DNA from: Pseudoalteromonas luteoviolacea
Lineage (GTDB): Bacteria; Pseudomonadota; Gammaproteobacteria; Enterobacterales; Alteromonadaceae
Assembly: GCF_018100925.1 (NCBI RefSeq)
Contig: NZ_JAGJEH010000009.1
Location: forward strand, 62,001 to 126,000
Reading direction: 5' to 3'
Length of the DNA: 64,000 nt
Shown: piece by piece, positions 40,901 to 49,786 of the stretch
Layout: each line of letters begins with the position of its first letter
Numbering within the stretch: the first letter of the stretch is position 1
Notes under the pieces: generated by a model
Databases searched by the model: none
The model's input: only the letters and a program-made list of their open reading frames with translations
Told to the model about the DNA's origin: nothing
Translations under genes and position numbers: made by a program

Positions 40901-41596
40901 CTATATGCGTGCGTTAACAATGATTTTATATCCAACGCCCACTTTTGTTTTTATTACTTGAGGTTTTCTTGGGTTAATTTCGATTTTTTTCCTTAGTCTG
41001 CAAATAATTGTATCGACAGCTCGAATAGATTCAGGGCCTTCACCTAGTCGAGTCGCATCTATTATCTCCTCTCGCGAATATGTGCGCGGCGCGTTTTTTG
41101 CCAGCAAAAACAGAACTGCTTGTTCATGGTATGTCAATTCGATCTCTTCACCGGAGTGTGCCAATAACATTTGATTGTCGATATCTAGCTTTTTGTCCGC
41201 AAGATACATTAATCCCTTTGTTATGGCCTGCATAGAAGTTGCGTCAATTAAGAGGTTAATTCGTAACAACAACTCCTTAACCGTATACGGTTTTGCTAGA
41301 TAGTCACTGGCACCGAACTCTAAACCAGCAATTCTATCTTCATCACTTCCCCGGCCAGATGAAATAATGATAGGTGTCGAAATATTATTGCTTTTCAATT
41401 TACGCAGCAAAACTAAACCATCTTCGTCTGGTAAACCTAAATCGAGTATCATTAGCGCGTAGCTTTTTGTTTGTAAAACATCCCAACAAGTTTTTGCACT
41501 GTTGACCACATCTACCTTGAATCCAGTTAATTCCAAGTATGCACAAGTCACCTCGGCCAGTTGTTCATCATCCTCAATTAGGAGTAAAGAGTGCAC
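40901..41596 (-). CDS. OmpR/PhoB-family response regulator
   Basis: A 231-residue regulator. The receiver (1-120) has LLLIEDDEQLAE and phospho-Asp52 in LMILDLGLPDEDG, with the KPYT switch motif. The winged-helix domain (about 130-230) contains ELTYHEQAVLFLLAKN and RAVDTIICRLRKKIE and ends in VGVGYKI, the OmpR wing. It has no adjacent kinase on its strand; candidate partners are the two hybrid kinases in this cluster. It faces the CHASE3 gene downstream on the same strand, separated by about 200 bp. Confidence 0.9.
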   Translation of the reverse strand: MHSLLLIEDDEQLAEVTCAYLELTGFKVDVVNSAKTCWDVLQTKSYALMILDLGLPDEDGLVLLRKLKSNNISTPIIISSGRGSDEDRIAGLEFGASDYLAKPYTVKELLLRINLLIDATSMQAITKGLMYLADKKLDIDNQMLLAHSGEEIELTYHEQAVLFLLAKNAPRTYSREEIIDATRLGEGPESIRAVDTIICRLRKKIEINPRKPQVIKTKVGVGYKIIVNARI

Positions 41597-41748
41597 TAAG
41601 CTTCCTCATTTAATCAATTTTGTGTACAGAGATATTTCAGAAACATGTTAGACAAAGTATAGACACATATGGACGCTATAAATGTTAACGATACAAACGT
41701 TTTCATAAGCAACGTCCTATACAACCATACTCCCTTCGAGGTATCTCT

Positions 41749-42843
41749 ATGAAACAGTTAGCAGGCAAAGTCATGATTGTAGAAGACGATTTAGAGTATT
41801 TAAATCTCTACAGGGAGGTATTAAACACCCACTTCGATGTGCATTTTTTTACATGTGCACGGGATGCGCTCGGGGCAGTGAACACATTAAACCCGCAGGC
41901 AATTATACTCGATCTACATTTGCCAGATATTTCGGGAATAGAACTCTGCAATGAACTCAACCAACAAAAACGAGAACTAACGGATGTCGAGATAATATTT
42001 GTCTCGGGTGAAACTGACATAGCACAAAAACTAAAAGCTTATGAACTAGGTGCCGCAGACTTTTTAGGCAAGCCTTTTGAAATAGAAGAGCTCAAACATA
42101 AAATCGCATCAAGCATTCAACGTCATATCACCAAGCAGAAGTTGCGTGAAGAACCTCTAAAAAACACCTACTCTCTCAATCATTACAATACACAAACGCC
42201 GCTATGCAACCAAATTATGCACTTTTACAACTATTTATCTGGATGCACCAACCTGCAGAATATTGCCGATGCGTTTTTTTCATTAATGTCAAATTTTGGT
42301 TTACAGACATCAATTTGTTTCAGGCTACCCAATGTTAAATGCTTACGCGACGACCATATTCGCCCGACACCAATCGAAGAAGAAATCTTTCAGATACTTC
42401 GACATACAGGGCAAATACATGAATTCGCGAACAGAATGCTCGTAAACGAAGAGCAAGTTTCCTTTTTAATCAAAAATATAGAGTGCGAAAATCTAAGCTT
42501 TAAGGAAATTAAACATTCCGTTTCAGACATAGCTCAAGCGATGAATGCAAAAATAATCGCGCTTTCTGCCTTAGAGGAAAGAACATCAACATCGTGCGAC
42601 CTTTCTAGAAAGCTTGATGAGCTATGTTTCAATATATCTGACTATCAAAACGATACAAATAGATTGCTCACCATCATGACTTATAAAATCACCGAGCATT
42701 TACAGTCTTTAAACATTCCGAATGAACAAAACCTCAGACTGAATGAATTAATACAAAACACCATTCAAGAGATTGACGCAGCAAGTGAAAATATTTTAGT
42801 CACTACATCAAAATTGTCAGAGCTATTGAAATATTCAAAGTAA
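41749..42843 (+). CDS. response regulator with the same unrecognised C-terminal domain
   Basis: A 364-residue paralogue of the protein at 38466-39533. The receiver (1-125) has VMIVEDDLEYLNLYR and phospho-Asp in AIILDLHLPDISG, with GKPFE. The C-terminal domain shares IMHFYNYLSGCTNLQNIADA and SFLIKNIECENLS-type segments with its paralogue, then ends in a long helical part. The pair therefore defines a REC plus unknown output family. It is divergent from the OmpR-type gene and 203 bp upstream of the Cache-PAS hybrid kinase gene on its strand, a likely phospho-donor. Confidence 0.85.
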   Translation: MKQLAGKVMIVEDDLEYLNLYREVLNTHFDVHFFTCARDALGAVNTLNPQAIILDLHLPDISGIELCNELNQQKRELTDVEIIFVSGETDIAQKLKAYELGAADFLGKPFEIEELKHKIASSIQRHITKQKLREEPLKNTYSLNHYNTQTPLCNQIMHFYNYLSGCTNLQNIADAFFSLMSNFGLQTSICFRLPNVKCLRDDHIRPTPIEEEIFQILRHTGQIHEFANRMLVNEEQVSFLIKNIECENLSFKEIKHSVSDIAQAMNAKIIALSALEERTSTSCDLSRKLDELCFNISDYQNDTNRLLTIMTYKITEHLQSLNIPNEQNLRLNELIQNTIQEIDAASENILVTTSKLSELLKYSK

Positions 42844-43046
42844 TTTCAAAGTGTCTCCTGCTTGCATATGCTCAATAGTTACAGATTACCTCATGCATTA
42901 CGCATTTAATCCTTTATACATAGCCCGCATACTTCACACGTTTTGACTATACTTTCATTAACTTTATGCCGTTCACGCTACCAACAGAACACAGTGGTAG
43001 CCAAGTTTAATACCCCACTAACTTTTAGCTGGTTTGAGACAATTTA

Positions 43047-46000
43047 ATGAAGCTGAGAACATTAATTTTTTTGGTTATGCTGTCTTGCACGACGGTGCCT
43101 TTAATCATTTTTCACCTGTTAAACATAACAAGCGAAAAACAGCTTCTACTTAACGAAACCATCGCAAAACTGCAAGATGTTGCAGACATTAACCACAAAC
43201 GAATTACGAGCCTACTAGCGAACAAAAAAAATTCAGTGGCCCTAATAAAGAGTCGAACTCAACTCAGACAACTATTAAAACGATCTAACCACGATCCAGC
43301 TCAAGAGGATGTAGCACGAATAGATAAGATTATAAGTCACGCGATTTCTTCGAGTGAAAGCATCTATGGCATCGCCATTTACAATCATGGCAAAGAGCTT
43401 GTTTATGCTTCGAGAGAAGGTTTACGCTCTCTCATCAATGTAAGTGACTTAAAACAAGACAGTTCACGTTACAACGTAAAAATACTGTTTTCAGACCAAT
43501 TACAATTACTCCTTTTTATCGAACCAATCGAATTGGATGGACAACTAATTGGCTATATTGAAGTTGCATTTAAAAATGATGAACTGAGAGCCATTGTCAG
43601 TGACTACACAGGCTTAGGTAAAAGTGGAGAAATAGTTCTGGCTTCGCGCGATGTGAATGGTGATGCTTTCTTTCTTACTCCAACAAGAAACGACCCAACA
43701 GTTGCCCTCTCCCTTACTGTGCCTAAAAGCAACTTAGAAATCCCGATAACACACGCGATCAATGGTACTAATGACATATTTCCGGACTATGTGGATTATA
43801 GAGAGGTCCCCGTATTGGCCATTTCACATCACATCCCAGAAACTGATTGGGGTATGGTTGTAAAAATTGACAAAGCTGAGGCATTTAAACGAGTTGAAGA
43901 ACTAAATTTGCAGTCAATAGAAGTTGTAATTGGCGCACTTTGCTTGGTTTCTTTACTTTCTTTTATATTGATCAGTTGGATCACCAAACCCTTTTTGATT
44001 ATTCACGAGGTTTTAGCAAAAGCGGTTAATGAAAAACGCATAGCGATCACAGAGCATCATACAATCCATGAGATCCAGGAGGTCGTGCAGTCCCTTAATT
44101 TTCTGCTTCAACAACGCAATCAAAATGAAGAAGCCCTGTATAACAGCATCAAGGAGCTCACCAAACTAAACCATCAACTAGACTCTGAGGCTGAGCGCTT
44201 TAAACGGTGGAAAGAATCAAACTTCATTGGCATTATTCATTCAGATGCAAAAGGGAATATCCTCGATGCTAACTCAACTCTGCTTGAAATGATTGGCTAT
44301 ACACAAGACGAATTAATTGATGGCAAAATAGATTGGAAGAACCTGACACCAGAAAAGTATTTGCCGCTTGATCTGCGTGCTGTAGAGGAAGCAAATGATA
44401 AAGGATACTGGACCCCATTCGAAAAGGTTTATCTCCACAAATCTGGTCTAGAAGTTCCGATATTAATTGGTGGATCTATTTTCAATAAAGACAGTCAAGA
44501 ATTCATCGTTTTTGTGGTTAGTCTAGCGGATAAATATAAGCAAATGAGAGAGCTCGAACAATACAAAGGAATTATTGAGAATTCGAGTGATATGTTCGCA
44601 TTCCTTGATTTGACGTATACATTTAAAACAGTTAATCAAGCTTATTTAAAATTGCATGGAAAAAAACGTGAAGAAGTTGTTGGCCATACCGTCTCTGACA
44701 TTTTAGGCAACACCCTTTTTAAAAAACTAAAGAGCAAAATCGACCATGCTATAAAAGGTAATTCAGTCACGTTTAAAGAAAGTTTGTTTGTCGGGACACC
44801 ACAAGAGCGCACACTAAGAGTCTCCTATATTCCCTACCACTCAAGTGAAAAGGAAATTATCGGCTTTATTTTCAAAGGCGAAGACATTACCGAGCTCGAA
44901 TCCAAACAGAAATTGATTGAGCTAAAAGAAGCTGAGCAAAAGCGTATTATAGAGTCACTGCTAGAAGGCATATTTACCACAGATTCACATGGCACAATTC
45001 TTTCTTTTAACCCCGAAGCCGAAAATATATTCGGTTATCAAGAGGATGAAATTGTTGGACACAATATTGATGAATTAACCGATGGCATAGATCAGCATAG
45101 CGCAAAGCTAGCTAACTACATCAAGTCAGGAAAGTCTCAAATTATCAATAACCGTCTAGGAAGAGACGTAAAGGCAAAACACAAAACTGGTTATATTTTC
45201 CCTATTCGTATTTCAGTCGCAAGTATGCCGTTAACGGAACAAGGCGAACTGCATTTTATCGCTAACTTTCAAGACATGAGTGAGCATGAACAACAGGCAA
45301 AATTAATCAACCGCAGTTCAAAACTAGAGTCTCTAGGTAATATTGCAGGTGGCGTTGCGCATGATTTTAACAATATCCTAGGCATCATTTTGGGCTACAC
45401 TAATCTTATTTCAGATCACGATAAAGACCCTACTTCATGTGTCCAAGCTATTGAAAGAGCTTGCTATCGAGGGCAAAAGCTCACTGGCAATTTGCTTACT
45501 TTTGCAAAGAAGAACCCCAGTACGCCTGTATATACCGATCTCAATGAGCTAATAAAGAAAAATAAAAAATTACTTGAAGCTGCAATGACTTCGAAAATTA
45601 GACTCACATTGGAACTCAACCCCTTGATTAGCCGTGCTCATATTGAAGAGAACCTATTTGAAGACCTCCTATTAAACTTATCAATCAATGCCATGCACGC
45701 GATGCCTAATGGTGGAGAGTTTAAAATATCAACTCAGCAAGTCACGTTATCTGATGAACAAATGGCAGCACTCGAACTTAAAACAGAAAAAACGATAAGA
45801 GTCAGCTTTAAAGACACAGGTGAAGGAATTTTGCCGGAAAATATTGATAAAGTGTTCGACCCTTTCTTTACAACCAAAAAAGAGACAGGAAATGGTTTAG
45901 GACTTTCACAGTGTTATGGATTTGTAAAAGCTTCAAATGGCGCAATCGATGTTTCATCTGAAATCGGGATCGGTACAGTATTTACAGTCTATTTTCCGGC

Positions 46001-46415
46001 TGTGATTGAAAAATCAGCCAATGGAACATTAACTCACCAGAAGCAGTTATTGTCCCTCCCCCAACAGATTGAAAATATACTCGTAGTAGACGATGAAGAA
46101 GATATTCGCTTTTTAATTCAATCTTTTTTAACAGGAACTAAGGTTAATGTCGTCGAAGCAAGCAATGCCGTTGATGGCCTATCAATACTGAAAGAACAAA
46201 GCATTGATTTGGTGATCAGTGATGTCATCATGCCTAAGATTGACGGACTAGAGTTTATTCAGGCGGCTTTGAAAAACAATAAAGAATTAAAATATATGTT
46301 TATATCAGGCTTTATAGGCAATGAAGATATAGAGCACTTAACAACAAATTGTATTCTTTATAAACCTTTCAACAAGCAACAGCTTATTGAAAAAATTATC
46401 GATATCTTCAATTGA
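43047..46415 (+). CDS. Cache-PAS hybrid sensor histidine kinase
   Basis: A 1122-residue protein. Two membrane helices (about 5-25 and 290-310) bracket a periplasmic double-Cache-like domain. Three PAS domains follow (about 395-500, 515-630, 640-760). The HisKA segment is of the NtrB type (GGVAHDFNNILGIILGY), then the HATPase (KDTGEGILPENIDKVFDPFF, GNGLGLSQ) and a C-terminal receiver (ILVVDDEEDIRFL, VISDVIMPKIDGL). It likely senses a small periplasmic ligand. It lies downstream of the REC protein at 41749 and is followed by a terminator. Confidence 0.93.
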   Translation: MKLRTLIFLVMLSCTTVPLIIFHLLNITSEKQLLLNETIAKLQDVADINHKRITSLLANKKNSVALIKSRTQLRQLLKRSNHDPAQEDVARIDKIISHAISSSESIYGIAIYNHGKELVYASREGLRSLINVSDLKQDSSRYNVKILFSDQLQLLLFIEPIELDGQLIGYIEVAFKNDELRAIVSDYTGLGKSGEIVLASRDVNGDAFFLTPTRNDPTVALSLTVPKSNLEIPITHAINGTNDIFPDYVDYREVPVLAISHHIPETDWGMVVKIDKAEAFKRVEELNLQSIEVVIGALCLVSLLSFILISWITKPFLIIHEVLAKAVNEKRIAITEHHTIHEIQEVVQSLNFLLQQRNQNEEALYNSIKELTKLNHQLDSEAERFKRWKESNFIGIIHSDAKGNILDANSTLLEMIGYTQDELIDGKIDWKNLTPEKYLPLDLRAVEEANDKGYWTPFEKVYLHKSGLEVPILIGGSIFNKDSQEFIVFVVSLADKYKQMRELEQYKGIIENSSDMFAFLDLTYTFKTVNQAYLKLHGKKREEVVGHTVSDILGNTLFKKLKSKIDHAIKGNSVTFKESLFVGTPQERTLRVSYIPYHSSEKEIIGFIFKGEDITELESKQKLIELKEAEQKRIIESLLEGIFTTDSHGTILSFNPEAENIFGYQEDEIVGHNIDELTDGIDQHSAKLANYIKSGKSQIINNRLGRDVKAKHKTGYIFPIRISVASMPLTEQGELHFIANFQDMSEHEQQAKLINRSSKLESLGNIAGGVAHDFNNILGIILGYTNLISDHDKDPTSCVQAIERACYRGQKLTGNLLTFAKKNPSTPVYTDLNELIKKNKKLLEAAMTSKIRLTLELNPLISRAHIEENLFEDLLLNLSINAMHAMPNGGEFKISTQQVTLSDEQMAALELKTEKTIRVSFKDTGEGILPENIDKVFDPFFTTKKETGNGLGLSQCYGFVKASNGAIDVSSEIGIGTVFTVYFPAVIEKSANGTLTHQKQLLSLPQQIENILVVDDEEDIRFLIQSFLTGTKVNVVEASNAVDGLSILKEQSIDLVISDVIMPKIDGLEFIQAALKNNKELKYMFISGFIGNEDIEHLTTNCILYKPFNKQQLIEKIIDIFN

Positions 46416-46425
46416 AAAACTAAAA

Positions 46426-46448
46426 AAGGCGACATTAAATGTCGCCTT
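46426..46448. terminator. terminator between the hybrid kinase and S8 protease genes
   Basis: AAGGCGACAT and ATGTCGCCTT form a 10-bp stem with loop TAA. On the minus strand a six-T run follows, so it ends the protease gene; it also lies 11 bp after the kinase stop. Confidence 0.85.
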
Positions 46449-46476
46449 GCACCTTTAATCTCAAGGTTTTAAGGAA

Positions 46477-48477
46477 TTAGTTACACTTACCTAAGTCAGT
46501 CCATACTTTCCATGCGTTACCAATGTTGGAGTTTTGTGCTGGGTTTGCACCACGGTTCCACCAGTTACTGCGGTACTTGCTACCATTGTATGACACCTCT
46601 ATACCAGCTACGTAAACTTGACCGCTGTTCCACTCAGTCAGACCTACACAACCTGTATTATCAACACCATCTGTCACTGTTACAGATTTAGTTACGCTGT
46701 GCGTTGCGCCAGCATCGTCTGTGACAGTTACAGAAACTTGGTATGTGCCAGCATTTGCAAACGCATGCGCTACTGTTGCACCCGTTGTATTAAATCCACC
46801 AACATTCCAGTCATAACTCACTACTTGACCATCTGAATCGCGGCTTGAGCTTGCATCAAAGTCACACGCTAGTGCAGAACAGCTAAATGTAAAGTCAGCA
46901 ACAGGCGCTTGGTTGTCTTGTGCACCGCTACAGCCATTTGTCGCGATATAGTCTGAAGCAGCTTTAGCTTGAACTAGGCCGTAACCATATTCATCATCAC
47001 GACCAGCTGTGCCTAAATCAATCGCGGTTGCATTTAGTGCATTACGGATATCTACGTTTGTACAACTTGGGTGCTGAGACCACACTAGTGCAGCAACACC
47101 TGCAACATGTGGGCTTGCCATTGAAGTACCCGTCTTAAGGCCGTAATCTAGCACGGCGTTCAACTCAACTTTTACGCTGCTGCCAACTGACGCTTTCAAT
47201 GCAGTACCTGACTCTTGAGACAAAGACAGTACTGGAATTGTCAAACCATGATTTGCATCACCTAAAGTGCCGCCGAATGTACCTGGTGCATTATTGTATA
47301 CGATTGCAGCAACACCACCACCAGCTTCACAATTAGCAGCTTTATCTTTAAACGAAGCACCACCGCGCTCTATCAAGCAAATACTTTGTGTTGCCGCACA
47401 CGCTGTTAGGCCTTGACCACAATCAACTAGATTTGCACTGACAGTACCTTCAACTGAATGAGTCATGCCACCAGCTTCCACAAAATTACCGCCCGCAGTG
47501 ATACCAGCTAGGATCCCTGAACTTCTTGGTACAGTAGACAACACGTCTGTACCTGGCGCTGCAATTTCAACCTGTACGTTATATTGAGAAGATGGGTTTT
47601 TCACGCGGTTTTCGTCGATATTAGCGACTGAAACAACCGTATCGTAACTTGCCGGGTAGCTCATCGTTGCATTGCCATCGTTACCCGCTGCGGCAATGAG
47701 TAGGACTCCTTTGTCATATGCGGCTTGCAGACGCTCTTGGAAATATTGACTTGGACTACCGCCACCCAAACTCATATTGATGACTTTTGCGCCATTTTCT
47801 ACACAGTTATCTACGGCGCGAGCAATACGAGAAGTCAGACCTTGTTTACCGTCGTTATCAAATACTCGAACGTTGTGGATCCCTACTCTATCGTTAGGAA
47901 GTACACCTACAACGCCTTTGCCATTTTTAAGCGCGACGATAGTACCCGCTACGTGTGTGCCGTGGCCTGAACCGTCTTGGTACCAAGTTAATCCACCAGG
48001 CAAGTCGGTGAAACCTGTCGCGTTTTGAGGTAAATCAGGGTGTCCTAAATCATAACCAGAGTCGATAACACAGACTTTGAACAGATCCGCGTTGGTGTCT
48101 TGCAACAAGTTTGCTTGCACTTCAGCTAAACCGTATGGCGATGCCTCACCCGTAAAGTCTTGAGTGAAAGGTTTATATTCAATGTCTTCTTCGATATAAG
48201 CATATTGACCAGATGCTTTAAGTTTTGCAACCTGCTCTGGTGTTAGCTCCATAGTCACAACCGTACCCTGAGAATCCGCAGATAATACCTCTGCTGTTGG
48301 TTCCGCGCTAAAGCTCTCTGCAATATTTGCTCTAGAAAAACGGCTCGTCTCAGGAGCAAAAATACTCAGATCACTCTGTTTCAGAATGTACTGTTTTGTC
48401 TCTTGAGCTTGAGCAACCGTTGCAGAAAGCGCAGCAACTGCGAATGCGACCGATGTTAACTTAAATGTTTTTTTCAT
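46477..48477 (-). CDS. secreted subtilisin-like serine protease with PKD and carbohydrate-binding domains
   Basis: A 666-residue S8 protease. Signal peptide 1-24; inhibitor I9-like propeptide about 28-105. The catalytic domain has Asp139 (VCVIDSGYD), His172 (GSGHGTHVAG), oxyanion Asn266 (AAAGNDG) and Ser452 (KTGTSMASPHVAG). A PA domain is inserted at about 335-430. A PKD domain covers about 523-603. The C-terminal 55 residues (TEWNSGQVYVAGIEVSY, YRSNWWNRG) are a CBM5/12-like chitin-binding module. It should be secreted and degrade proteins in chitinous or particulate matter. It is a single gene with its own terminator. Confidence 0.95.
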   Translation of the reverse strand: MKKTFKLTSVAFAVAALSATVAQAQETKQYILKQSDLSIFAPETSRFSRANIAESFSAEPTAEVLSADSQGTVVTMELTPEQVAKLKASGQYAYIEEDIEYKPFTQDFTGEASPYGLAEVQANLLQDTNADLFKVCVIDSGYDLGHPDLPQNATGFTDLPGGLTWYQDGSGHGTHVAGTIVALKNGKGVVGVLPNDRVGIHNVRVFDNDGKQGLTSRIARAVDNCVENGAKVINMSLGGGSPSQYFQERLQAAYDKGVLLIAAAGNDGNATMSYPASYDTVVSVANIDENRVKNPSSQYNVQVEIAAPGTDVLSTVPRSSGILAGITAGGNFVEAGGMTHSVEGTVSANLVDCGQGLTACAATQSICLIERGGASFKDKAANCEAGGGVAAIVYNNAPGTFGGTLGDANHGLTIPVLSLSQESGTALKASVGSSVKVELNAVLDYGLKTGTSMASPHVAGVAALVWSQHPSCTNVDIRNALNATAIDLGTAGRDDEYGYGLVQAKAASDYIATNGCSGAQDNQAPVADFTFSCSALACDFDASSSRDSDGQVVSYDWNVGGFNTTGATVAHAFANAGTYQVSVTVTDDAGATHSVTKSVTVTDGVDNTGCVGLTEWNSGQVYVAGIEVSYNGSKYRSNWWNRGANPAQNSNIGNAWKVWTDLGKCN

Positions 48478-49039
48478 GTTGATTCCTAATTATTATTCTT
48501 ATCCGCATCCAATGCGGTGGTGTCCTGTTTAATATTTAACCGTGTACCTTGTTTAAAAACAAACTACACAAACAAAATTATAATTACAACCTTTTATTTA
48601 CACTTTTTAATTTTTTTGTCATTAAATACAAAAAAGCAATAAAAAAGTATTTAAGCAACTGCCATTCTGGCAAGAAAAAGCAGGGTTTAAGGCGAATTAT
48701 TTAGTTATTACACTTAAATACAAACTGGCAACATATAGAAAAATAACACCAAGATTAAAAAATCTTATCGCGTCACCATCTAAGGAAAAGTTTGCGCGTT
48801 GTCGTATTTATTAGTCTGGCTACTTGTCGCTAGCCTTTACGCGTTACGCTGTATATAACCAACCTCGGGCAATAAAAACCAATTTAACTTGTGGTGACCT
48901 ACCCCCTACTTCAAAACTCGCCCAAGTTTTCTAATGCGCTTCGACTTTACTCGTTAATTTATCGGCCTAAGGGAGCGATTTAACAGTGCCTTTATTAAGC
49001 AATTCACATAGGAGAAATGTTGGCAAAATATATAGTTGG
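48478..49039. other. intergenic region between divergent protease and azurin genes
   Basis: AT-rich. It carries the promoter of the S8 protease gene at its left and leads to the azurin promoter at its right. No gene or repeat is recognised. Confidence 0.5.
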
Positions 49040-49053
49040 GTGATCCAAATCAC
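49040..49053 (+). promoter_or_regulatory. FNR/CRP-type palindrome upstream of azurin
   Basis: GTGATCCAAATCAC is a perfect inverted repeat with GTGAT/ATCAC arms and a 4-base centre, about 100 bp before the azurin ATG. The spacing fits FNR/ANR (TTGAT-N4-ATCAA) with one change per arm. It can also be read as a CRP site (GGTGA-N6-TCACT). Azurin is ANR-controlled in Pseudomonas, which favours an FNR-class regulator. Confidence 0.5.
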
Positions 49054-49153
49054 TTAAATTTGATTAAAGTTACCGTTTTTAGGTATCCAACAATTTACTA
49101 ATAGACCGAATTGCACGATAATGCGAATAATTTCCATTTAAGGAGTAACATCA

Positions 49154-49603
49154 ATGAAGGTTATAAACAAAGTAGCAGTTGCCGCACTGTGCATTTCAGC
49201 ATTTCAAGCTTCAGCAAATGACTGTGAATTAACCATAGAATCCAATGACATGATGCAGTTTTCTGAAAAAGCTTTGTCTGTTCCAAGTAAATGTAAAGAA
49301 GTAAAGCTCACGCTCGTTCATACGGGAAAATTACCTGCTGCTGCCATGGGCCACAATTGGGTTTTAACTGAGAAAAAGAATGTAAAGGCCGTCGCATCTG
49401 ATGGTATGCGAGCTGGCGTAAAAAATAGCTATGTAAAGCCAAATGACCCTCGAGTATTTGCGTATACCAAAGTGATCGGTGGTGGAGAGTCTACTTCAAT
49501 CACTTTTTCGACTAAAAGTATGAGCAAAGATTTGGAATATAATTTTTTCTGTTCTTTCCCAGGCCACTTTGCAATTATGAAAGGTTCATTCAAAATAGTG
49601 TAA
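49154..49603 (+). CDS. azu: azurin, type-1 copper protein
   Basis: A 149-residue precursor with a signal peptide (cleavage near ASA-ND, residue 21-22) and a mature protein of about 128 residues, the family's usual size. The copper ligands are His67 (MGHNWV), Cys133, His138 and Met142 (FFCSFPGHFAIMKG). Cys24 and Cys47 fit the conserved disulfide. Azurin shuttles electrons in the periplasm, typically to nitrite reductase or a cytochrome c peroxidase. It is a single gene with its own terminator, downstream of a candidate FNR/CRP site. Confidence 0.97.
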   Translation: MKVINKVAVAALCISAFQASANDCELTIESNDMMQFSEKALSVPSKCKEVKLTLVHTGKLPAAAMGHNWVLTEKKNVKAVASDGMRAGVKNSYVKPNDPRVFAYTKVIGGGESTSITFSTKSMSKDLEYNFFCSFPGHFAIMKGSFKIV

Positions 49604-49616
49604 CCCCCTCTTTTTT

Positions 49617-49660
49617 GCCAGTGTGATTCTTACTACACTGGCTTTAATTAATTTTTTATT
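49617..49660 (+). terminator. intrinsic terminator after azurin
   Basis: GCCAGTGT and ACACTGGC form an 8-bp stem with a 10-base loop at 49617-49642, followed by T-rich sequence. Confidence 0.75.
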
Positions 49661-49786
49661 TGTCATGCCTCCCCCTACAAACCTATCTGATGTTTCTTTT
49701 GTGTAAATTTTAGGTCCATTTTTGTTATTTCTTAGAAAAATTTCGGTTTTTATACCTGACTACAACAAAACCGTAAGGATATATAA

